Source: CAYSLA01 sp964431685 (GTDB lineage: Bacteria; Armatimonadota; UBA5829). Taken from it: 27,888 bases of DNA. The notes below the pieces were generated by a model. That model saw nothing but the letters and a program-made list of their open reading frames with translations, had not been told where the DNA came from and searched no databases. The position numbers and the translations under genes were made by a program. Below, one piece after another: positions 22,230 to 27,888 of the stretch (within the stretch, counting starts at the first letter, position 1; every line of letters begins with the position of its first letter). The stretch spans positions 1 through 27,888 of the forward strand of contig CAYSLA010000030.1 in NCBI GenBank assembly GCA_964431685.1, in the 5' to 3' direction.

Positions 22230-23479
22230 GCATTGGAGCCCTCAGCCTGCGTGAATGCGCCTCCGGTGACGGTCTCGCCGTGATTCCTAAGGCAGGCTCG
22301 AAGCCCTACAGCTTTGACCAGTTGGTACCGTACATTGGCAACAAGCGCAAACTCCTGCCGCTCATCTGCAAGGCGATTTCGGCCACCGGAATCGATGGAG
22401 GCACTTTCTTTGATGTCTTTGCCGGCACCGGGGTTGTGTCGAGGTGTGCGAAGACACTCGGCTTCCGTGTCGTGGCCAACGATTGGGAACCGTACTCTCG
22501 GGTTCTCAACACGGCTTATGTGGCGGTAAACACGGCCCCTCCCTTTGAGAAGCTGGGCGGGATTGACGGTGCAATCAAGACGCTGAACGGGATAGCGGGA
22601 GTGCGTGGATACATCTCCACACACTACTGCCCTGAACACGATGAACACTACGAAGTGGACCGTGAGCGGATGTTCTACACTCAGGAGAACGGCAGAAGAA
22701 TTGACGCGATGCGCGACCAAATCGCCGAGTGGCGCGAGTGTGAGGCTATCGACACGGTCGAGGAAGACGTGCTGCTTGCCCCGTTGCTGTATCAGGCGAG
22801 CTACTGCAGCAACACGTCAGGAGTTTTCAAGGGTTTTCACCGTGGCTGGGGCGGCGCGACGAAGACCGCCTGGTACCGCATCCGGAGCCGGCTAATGCTG
22901 TCGCCGCCAGTGTTTCTTGACAACGGTCTTCGCAACGACGTCTACGCCGAAGATGCTGCCCAACTCGCAGAGCAGGTGCGTTGCGATATCGCCTACCTCG
23001 ATCCCCCGTACAACCAGCACCAGTACGGTGCGAACTACCACATGCTGAACACCATTGCATTGTGGGACAAGCCGCCTCTGAACAAGCACTATGTGCAGGG
23101 TTCTGGGGACAAGTCCGCTATTCGGATTGATTGGCGCACCTCTCGTAGAAGCGCCTACTGCAGCCGAACGACTGCAACCGGGGCCTTTGATGATCTGGTG
23201 AACAGGTTGAAGGCACGCTTCATCCTCGTGAGCTACTCTACTGAGGGCATAATTCCGGTCGAGGATATGTTTCAGTGCCTCGCCCAACGAGGCGCTCTGA
23301 GCGTGCATTCACGACCATACAAGCGCTACAGGGTGAGCAGCCAAAGACCATCGCCCAGACCGCATACAACCGAGTTCGTGGCCGTAGTGGACACGTCAAC
23401 TCGTGGAAGGACTGACGACGCTCGCCGTGCTGTTGAGCGATTGCTGACAGGAGATCAATTGTTAATATGTGCAGACTAG
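22226..23479 (+). CDS. Solitary D12-class DNA N6-adenine methyltransferase
   Basis: The 417-residue product shows the alpha-class adenine methylase motifs in order: YIGNKRKL (residues 36-43, motif X), FFDVFAGTGVV (61-71, SAM-binding motif I), an acidic ND at 85-86, and DPPYNQHQYGANYHML starting at 259 (catalytic motif IV). The NQHQYGANYH context resembles FokI/NlaIII-like D12 enzymes. The region between motif I and IV (about 100-250) probably holds the target-recognition domain. No restriction endonuclease is next to it: upstream is a beta-propeller (four-base overlap) and downstream a secreted protein (13-base overlap). It therefore looks like an orphan methylase with a regulatory or epigenetic role, which is inference. 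The target site cannot be read from the sequence. Confidence 0.88.
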   Translation: MSIGALSLRECASGDGLAVIPKAGSKPYSFDQLVPYIGNKRKLLPLICKAISATGIDGGTFFDVFAGTGVVSRCAKTLGFRVVANDWEPYSRVLNTAYVAVNTAPPFEKLGGIDGAIKTLNGIAGVRGYISTHYCPEHDEHYEVDRERMFYTQENGRRIDAMRDQIAEWRECEAIDTVEEDVLLAPLLYQASYCSNTSGVFKGFHRGWGGATKTAWYRIRSRLMLSPPVFLDNGLRNDVYAEDAAQLAEQVRCDIAYLDPPYNQHQYGANYHMLNTIALWDKPPLNKHYVQGSGDKSAIRIDWRTSRRSAYCSRTTATGAFDDLVNRLKARFILVSYSTEGIIPVEDMFQCLAQRGALSVHSRPYKRYRVSSQRPSPRPHTTEFVAVVDTSTRGRTDDARRAVERLLTGDQLLICAD

Positions 23480-24093
23480 TGTGTGTGTTTCTTCTTTCTG
23501 CCGTGTGTATCTGCGTGTGTTGCACTCAGGTATTTGCGGATGATCTGATCCTCTTGCCGACCGGCTCAACTCTGACCACAGGACAGTACAGAGCCCAGCT
23601 CATCGTGAGCCCATCAAACGACCACGGCAACTTCCAGCAGTTGGCCGTCGGGCTGGCATCCTATGAGTTCAACTACGTTAGAGCTGACTACGGAAGCGGC
23701 AAGACGGAGGGCAAGCTTGGAGTGCAATGGTGTTTTCTGCCCCAGACATTCATCACGCCCGCAGTCTCGATTGGGGTAAGAGACCTCTTTTCCCAGTCCG
23801 TGGAGGGCTTTGGCGGCTATGCCGCGATGACCAAGAACGTGCCGACAGGCCTATTTACGAATCTGGTTTCGGACATGACATTCACTGTGGGTTGCGGGTT
23901 TCGTGCCTTGAGAGGGGTGTTCGGCGGAGTTGATATGAAGCTGGTTGGGGATATCGTCGGCCAGATTGAGTATGACGGCGATAACTGGAACTCGGCCGTT
24001 GGATGGCAGCCGTCAGAACGATTTCGCCTGAAGACATACGTGATAAATAAGGAGCGCTACTACGGTGCCGAACTGGTGCCGATAGTCTGGTAG
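23467..24093 (+). CDS. YjbH-like secreted protein, probable outer-membrane barrel (paralogue 1)
   Basis: The 208-residue product has a signal peptide of about 24 residues ending VFA, unusually rich in cysteine (positions 2, 6, 14, 16, 18, 19). The mature part is full of alternating polar and aromatic strands (TFITPAVSIGVRDL, GCGFRALRGVFGGVDMK, RYYGAEL) as in small beta-barrels, and it aligns with the - strand protein at 26112-26831 through IGV-DL, a KN and RG-FGG motif. YjbH proteins are outer-membrane proteins of uncertain role, some linked to exopolysaccharide. The ATG overlaps the methylase stop by 13 bases. YjbH assignment is by resemblance, so moderate. Confidence 0.6.
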   Translation: MCRLVCVFLLSAVCICVCCTQVFADDLILLPTGSTLTTGQYRAQLIVSPSNDHGNFQQLAVGLASYEFNYVRADYGSGKTEGKLGVQWCFLPQTFITPAVSIGVRDLFSQSVEGFGGYAAMTKNVPTGLFTNLVSDMTFTVGCGFRALRGVFGGVDMKLVGDIVGQIEYDGDNWNSAVGWQPSERFRLKTYVINKERYYGAELVPIVW

Positions 24094-24109
24094 CTCACAG
24101 GAGTCAGAA

Positions 24110-24916
24110 TTGTCTTTTGTATATCGTCACAGAGCAAGGTTGATTGTCCTCTCAATCGGTCTGGTTGCTGGTGGTTTGGGAGGCCTGCTGGGTATTGGCG
24201 GGGGGTCAGTCGTCGTGCCGGCATTTGTCTTCTTTCTGAACTTCGACCAGAAGCGCGCTCACGGAACCAGTCTGTGCGTTGCTCTGTTTATCAGTGTGTC
24301 CGCAGTGGTGGCCTATGGACGGCACGACTTCGTGGATATGCGGGTTGCCGCTGAGATAGCCGCAGGCGGTGTGGTCGGCGCGTTGCTGGGAGCGCGAACC
24401 GCTAACGTCGTTCGTTCACGCACACTCAGATACATCTTCAGCATATTCATGGGTTTGGCTGGAGCGAGGATGATCATTGCCGGCCTTATGCCGGATGCAG
24501 CGGCGCACCAGGGAGTCTTGACCGATGTTGGTCTTATCCGTACGGTCGCTATCGTTGGCACAGGATTGGTGACAGGCTTCCTCAGCGCTCTGCTGGGCAT
24601 AGGCGGGGGGATTGTCATGATTCCGGCGATGGTAATCGGACTGGGGATCGAACAGAAAATGGCTCAGGGAATATCCCTTGCCGCCATGATGATTACCGCT
24701 CTAACAGGTTTGGCGGCGCATACGAAGATGAAGAATGTTGACTACAGAGTCGGAGTATGGGCGGGCGCCGGATCGGTGTTGGGCGCACTGCTGGGGGCAT
24801 CGGCGGCTGCGTTGGTCAGCTCCTCGATTCTCAAGTTGGGCTTCGGCGTTCTGATGTTAGTGATGGCGATATTGCTGGCCCGGAGAAGAGAGCGGGTTGA
24901 GGAAGAAGATATCTGA
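24110..24916 (+). CDS. TauE/SafE (TSUP) family permease
   Basis: The 268-residue product is a very hydrophobic inner-membrane protein with about eight membrane segments arranged as two homologous halves. Each half opens with the TSUP glycine motif: LLGIGGG at residues 26-32 and ALLGIGGG at 160-167. The family exports or imports sulfite, sulfonates and related anions, but the substrate is not readable here. The start is TTG at 24110 after an AGGAG-like site, 16 bases after the YjbH-like gene. It ends in an Arg/Glu-rich tail 13 bases before the ROK kinase. Confidence 0.9.
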   Translation: MSFVYRHRARLIVLSIGLVAGGLGGLLGIGGGSVVVPAFVFFLNFDQKRAHGTSLCVALFISVSAVVAYGRHDFVDMRVAAEIAAGGVVGALLGARTANVVRSRTLRYIFSIFMGLAGARMIIAGLMPDAAAHQGVLTDVGLIRTVAIVGTGLVTGFLSALLGIGGGIVMIPAMVIGLGIEQKMAQGISLAAMMITALTGLAAHTKMKNVDYRVGVWAGAGSVLGALLGASAAALVSSSILKLGFGVLMLVMAILLARRRERVEEEDI

Positions 24917-24929
24917 CGGAGGTGTCTGG

Positions 24930-25766
24930 ATGCAGGCGAATGAGAGCATTCCGTACGTTGTTGGGGTAGATTTGGGGGGGACGAACGTTCGAGCGTCCGT
25001 TACAGACATCAGTGGTAACCTCTATGGAGAAGGGCGTACCGACTCCAGGGCCATGGACGGTGTAGACGCTACGGTCGCGCAGATAGCCACGGCGGTTGCT
25101 GACGCCGTATCCACTTCGGGTGTTGATAGATCGAGGATTCTGGGTATTGGCATGGGAGTGCCAGGAACCGTACTTCCCGACGAAGGTATTGTAGCTTGGG
25201 CGCCCAACTTCCGAGGGTGGGACGGCGTGCAAGTCGGCGAACCATTGAGAGTGGCCACCGGTCTGCCGGTCATCATGGGCAATGACGCAAATGTGGCTGC
25301 ACTTGGTGAGTACACATTTGGCGCGGGAGTGGGCTCGCGTTGCATGGTCATGTTCACGCTCGGAACCGGAATAGGAAGCGGACTGGTGATCGATGGCAAG
25401 AGCTGGATAGGCGTTTCCGGATGCGCGCCGGAAATGGGGCATCAGATAATACTTGCGGACGGACCGCGATGTGGGTGCGGGCGCAGTGGATGCCTCGAGG
25501 CTTTGGCTGGACGTGATCCTATCTGTTTCCGGGCCGCCCGAAAGGCTCACCTCGGCCGGAGTACCCTCCTTCTTGAGCGATCCGGACACGATCTCAGATA
25601 CATCACACCTGCAATGATCAGCGAGGCCGCGGCGGAAGGTGATGAGATAGCCGTTGAAACTCTGAATGAGACAGGCTACTACATTGGGCTTGGTGTAGCC
25701 AACGCTATGAATATCCTGAATCCCGACTGCTTTGTTATTGGAGGAGGCATTGCCGGGGCAGGGGAC
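24930..25766 (+). CDS. ROK-family sugar kinase (glucokinase-like), 3' end lost in assembly gap
   Basis: The visible 279 codons encode a ROK kinase that phosphorylates a sugar with ATP, glucose being the most likely substrate. DLGGTN (residues 14-19) binds phosphate, NDANVAALGE around 117-126 is the sugar-binding region with the catalytic Asp, and the zinc signature is complete: His171, Cys181, Cys183, Cys188 in the GH...CGCGRSGC context. The start at ATG 24930 follows ACGGAGGTG. The family is normally about 310-320 residues, so roughly 35-45 residues are missing. The reading is cut by N at 25767, and the sequence beyond does not resume as a ROK C-terminus in any frame. Confidence 0.9.
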
Positions 25767-25866
25767 NNNNNNNNNNNNNNNNNNNNNNNNNNNNNNNNNN
25801 NNNNNNNNNNNNNNNNNNNNNNNNNNNNNNNNNNNNNNNNNNNNNNNNNNNNNNNNNNNNNNNNNN
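25767..25866. other. Assembly gap of exactly 100 N
   Basis: One hundred consecutive N bases, a typical scaffolding placeholder whose true length is unknown. It interrupts the ROK kinase gene. Gene order and distance across it should not be trusted; the - strand genes beyond may not be true neighbours of the + strand cluster. Confidence 0.95.
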
Positions 25867-26111
25867 CGGCACTTGGCCCCAGATTTCTTTGCGGCTGTGG
25901 GTTATGTTACACAACGTCAACTGGTTGAGTCTTGCACGAGCCGATTCAGCTTGCGCGGTGTGTGAGTCGAGCTGTCCGGACTGCACGGAAATGCGGATCA
26001 GTGGTCAGTGGGGCTAAATGCACACAGAGTGCGAGACCTGCGTTGCGTGGAAACCGCCAACTTTGGGCCGCACACGAGTGCGGCCCAAAGCACGATTTGA
26101 GGCATATCGGA
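25867..26111. other. Post-gap stretch without a confident gene
   Basis: This 245-base stretch, together with the gap, contains no gene I can support. One + frame is open from the gap to TAA 26015-26017 and ends with a cysteine cluster (CAVCESSCPDC), which might be the last 49 codons of an unknown gene begun inside the gap, or chance. No frame continues the ROK kinase. A strong hairpin lies at 26061-26090. Confidence 0.4.
26061..26090 (-). terminator. Perfect 13-bp hairpin after the - strand YjbH-like gene
   Basis: CTTTGGGCCGCAC (26061-26073) and GTGCGGCCCAAAG (26078-26090) are perfect inverted copies around the loop ACGA, 22 bases beyond the stop at 26112. The stem is as strong as a terminator, but only a weak TT follows on the - strand and ATTT on the + strand, so it may be a terminator without a full U-tract, serving either direction. 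Confidence 0.55.
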
Positions 26112-26831
26112 TCAGTACGGTTGGAACGAGAATCGAACGCCACCGAAAAGGCTGTTCATTCCCAGCGTGCCGACCTCGACGGACAGACGATTCATAGGGC
26201 TAAACATCAACGAAGCATTGACCGTGCTCTTGTCGCGAATCCCCTTGCTAAGATACTCGACTTTGACTCCGGTACCTTTTGACATTGAGAATTCCAGGCC
26301 GCCGAATATACCTCTGTAGATTCCTGTTCCCGCACCAATTGTACCCCGGACAGGTTTGCTTACAACGCCGCTCCATCGTTCGGCGGCCGGAGTTAGGTTC
26401 TTGCCGACCACGACAAACGCACTAGCTTCCTTCTCCACACCGAACATGTCCGTCAGGTTCTTACCGAGGTCTACCACCCCGATGGCCATGCCTGGTTTGG
26501 TGATAGTCTCCTTGCTGAGCCGCATTTTGCCGCCCATAACAAAACGAGATGGCATTCCGGTAACATCGCTGTCGATCTGCACGCCGCCCACCTCGAGTCC
26601 GGTGGACATTCCCCAAGCCCCTCCGTACATGGTCAAGCTTGCGTCGCTGTCTTCAAATTCAAAGTTGTTGATGTAGCTTCCGCACAGATTGACTCCATCT
26701 TTCGGCGCGATGTTATCATCCGGTGTCTCTATAAGTCCACTGATGCCGTACAGGCTTGCGTCGGCACACACCACCGAGGCAAGCGCGAACGATACTACAA
26801 TGCAGAGAAACAGCACGATTGTCTTTGTCAT
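26112..26831 (-). CDS. YjbH-like secreted protein, probable outer-membrane barrel (paralogue 2)
   Basis: The 239-residue product has a clear signal peptide of about 23 residues (MTKTIVLFLCIVVSFALAS then VVCA) and a mature part opening YGISGLIETPDDNIAPKDG, much like YjbH and related outer-membrane proteins. The rest is strand-rich (GMAIGVVDLGKNL, GAGTGIYRGIFGGLEFSM, MNSLFGGVRFSFQPY) and ends in an aromatic, Y, typical of barrel proteins assembled by BAM. It shares IGV-DL, VGKN and RG-FGG motifs with the product of 23467-24093. The start ATG has an AAAGGAA site upstream. A strong hairpin lies after its stop. Function is unknown. Confidence 0.7.
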   Translation of the reverse strand: MTKTIVLFLCIVVSFALASVVCADASLYGISGLIETPDDNIAPKDGVNLCGSYINNFEFEDSDASLTMYGGAWGMSTGLEVGGVQIDSDVTGMPSRFVMGGKMRLSKETITKPGMAIGVVDLGKNLTDMFGVEKEASAFVVVGKNLTPAAERWSGVVSKPVRGTIGAGTGIYRGIFGGLEFSMSKGTGVKVEYLSKGIRDKSTVNASLMFSPMNRLSVEVGTLGMNSLFGGVRFSFQPY

Positions 26832-26866
26832 CTACACATTCCTTTCATTGCCAGAAGACATTGTCT

Positions 26867-26889
26867 ACGGCGCCGTTTGCGAACGCCGT
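26867..26889. other. Stem-loop between rodZ-like and YjbH-like genes
   Basis: ACGGCG (26867-26872) pairs with CGCCGT (26884-26889); the left arm also belongs to a perfect 10-base palindrome ACGGCGCCGT (26867-26876). It lies in the 128-base spacer between the two - strand genes. No T-run follows in either direction and no promoter is clear, so its role is undetermined. Confidence 0.35.
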
Positions 26890-26959
26890 CATTGCCGGAC
26901 TGCTGTGCGGCCAAAGTGCAGGCCACCGCGCCATCTTGCGGACAGCGAACTGGCGGAGC

Positions 26960-27838
26960 TTACCTTGGTTGCGCACCTGGGTTCGGCGCCTGGTTAGGCG
27001 AAGACCCATTTGACGTGTCAAGGGACGTTACGCGTTTCACGTCGTCCATCGTGAACGTGCCATTGGCCGGCCCTTCCCCCGTACTGAGCGGGGGCACGGC
27101 CACGCCGTTCAACCTTATTTCCGCGGCGTTTGCGCGGGCCACTCTCACCGATATCTTCTTTAGGCCGGACCACTGGAGAGTCTGTCCGGCGGGCATTATG
27201 TTCATATAGACGGGTTTTGGATTGTCATCCACGTACACGCGCACCCACACCTGACCTATTGCCTTGATCTCCACAACCACCTTGTCAGTTACAGGCGGAT
27301 TCGTTTCGGTTTCCGGTTGTTCGGACGGCTCATCGGGAGCAGACGAGGTTTGGTCTTCGCCGTCGACGGATGGCGGGCTTGGCAGGGTTGCCGCGTCCTG
27401 GTCCGGCGGCGACGGTGCGCCGCGTGTCTCCGCAACATCGTCTGTTCGCGTGGCTCCGCCGGAGGTCGCCTGCCAATAGTACAGGCCAACGGCGCAGGCC
27501 GCAAGCAGCAGGACAATTACGAGGATCACCGCCCACGTCTTGCTGCCGGACTTCTTTCCTTGTTCAGGCGAAGGCGTCTTGGGCGAGCCCACGGGTTTGG
27601 CCCATTCGTCTTCATACCTGGTAAGGAGCACCGAACTGTCCAGCCCCAGGTAGTTTGCATAATCCCTCAGGAAAGCACGCGAGTAGACCTTGTTCGGGAA
27701 ATAGTCGAACCGGTCCTCTTCGAGCGCTGCAAGGTTCTGTGTTGTGATTCTTGTAGCCTCAAAGACCTCTTGCAGACTCAGTCCGCGTCTTTCGCGCTCA
27801 GTCTTGAGAATTGAACCCAGAGAATGCGACGTTTCCAA
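26960..27838 (-). CDS. rodZ: RodZ-like cell-shape protein (HTH_25, membrane segment, DUF4115)
   Basis: The 292-residue product has the RodZ layout: a cytoplasmic helix-turn-helix domain at about 6-67 (SLGSILKTERERRGLSLQEV and the FPNKVYSRAFLRDYANYLGL block), one membrane helix at about 102-121, a Pro/Glu/Ser-rich linker at about 125-185, and a C-terminal beta-domain of DUF4115 type (VWVRVYVDDNP, AGQTLQWSG, ISVRVARANAAEIRLNG). RodZ couples MreB to the cell-wall elongation machinery. I choose TTG 27838, six bases after GAGG, over another TTG at 27844. A 128-base spacer separates it from the YjbH-like gene. Confidence 0.85.
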   Translation of the reverse strand: METSHSLGSILKTERERRGLSLQEVFEATRITTQNLAALEEDRFDYFPNKVYSRAFLRDYANYLGLDSSVLLTRYEDEWAKPVGSPKTPSPEQGKKSGSKTWAVILVIVLLLAACAVGLYYWQATSGGATRTDDVAETRGAPSPPDQDAATLPSPPSVDGEDQTSSAPDEPSEQPETETNPPVTDKVVVEIKAIGQVWVRVYVDDNPKPVYMNIMPAGQTLQWSGLKKISVRVARANAAEIRLNGVAVPPLSTGEGPANGTFTMDDVKRVTSLDTSNGSSPNQAPNPGAQPR

Positions 27839-27888
27839 GACCAACCTCTTGTTAGTTAGTATTGCAGCGGGCTCTTCCCTCTGCCGGC
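27839..27888 (-). other. Window end upstream of rodZ
   Basis: The last 50 bases hold the rodZ Shine-Dalgarno (GAGG read on the - strand) and possibly the end of an upstream - strand gene: one frame reads AGRGKSPLQY to a TAA stop. Ten residues are too few to identify. The rodZ frame itself is open to the window edge, but homology starts only at the chosen start. Confidence 0.3.

Noticed and set aside
22226..23479. Restriction-modification or phage-defence island around the methyltransferase
   Set aside because: No endonuclease, helicase, toxin or other defence gene is present next to it; neighbours are envelope and metabolic genes.
25931..26282. A 116-residue + strand open frame overlapping the YjbH-like gene
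   Set aside because: Half of it is antisense to the supported - strand gene, and it has no start signal or recognisable motif.
27317..27814. A 165-residue + strand open frame opposite rodZ
   Set aside because: It mirrors the RodZ coding region, which has a full domain match, and contains no domain of its own.

Overview
This window is a long ribosomal-protein superoperon (str tail, S10, spc, alpha and L13-S9 blocks, all + strand, positions 1-20033). It is followed by a tightly packed but functionally mixed + strand gene cluster (20329-25766), a 100-base run of N (25767-25866), and two - strand envelope genes (26112-27838). The bases suggest a fairly GC-rich bacterium. S14 and L36 are zinc-binding forms and GTG and TTG starts are common. 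Two YjbH-type signal-peptide proteins that look like outer-membrane barrels point to a diderm envelope. An EF-G-like translation GTPase sits inside the spc block. Together these fit an uncultured diderm of the Terrabacteria side, with Armatimonadota-like lineages my best guess, but the assignment is tentative and comes from gene content alone.

Region 1 (1-20033). The gene order is tuf (3' end), rpsJ, rplC, rplD, rplW, rplB, rpsS, rplV, rpsC, rplP, rpmC, rpsQ, rplN, rplX, rplE, EF-G-like, rpsN, rpsH, rplF, rplR, rpsE, rpmD, rplO, secY, adk, map, infA, rpmJ, rpsM, rpsK, rpsD, rpoA, rplQ, truA, rplM, rpsI. Apart from the EF-G-like gene this is the classic bacterial order. Many junctions overlap by 1-14 bases. 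A near-consensus sigma70-type promoter (9241-9270) sits between rpsN and rpsH. Most spacers longer than 60 bases contain a stem-loop. L22, S5 and RpoA carry long low-complexity, mostly acidic C-terminal tails. The segment after rpsI holds a stem-loop, a REP-like inverted repeat and a good intrinsic terminator (20257-20277).

Region 2 (20329-25766). Six co-directional genes follow with overlaps or spacers of no more than about 16 bases. They encode an HgdC/BcrA-type activase, a membrane-anchored PD40 beta-propeller, a solitary D12-class DNA adenine methyltransferase, a small YjbH-like secreted protein, a TauE/SafE-type permease, and a ROK-family sugar kinase cut by the assembly gap. The spacing implies one transcript, but I see no single pathway joining the genes.

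Region 3 (25867-27888). After the gap lies about 245 bases with no confident gene but a perfect 13-bp hairpin. Then, on the - strand, come a second YjbH-like protein (a paralogue of the first) and a RodZ-like cell-shape protein. I saw no tRNA, rRNA, CRISPR array, insertion sequence or prophage gene. I did not find a clear new multi-gene system; the most unusual points are the EF-G-like gene in the spc operon, the mixed operon with a solitary methyltransferase and an activase lacking its partner enzyme, and the tailed ribosomal and polymerase subunits.
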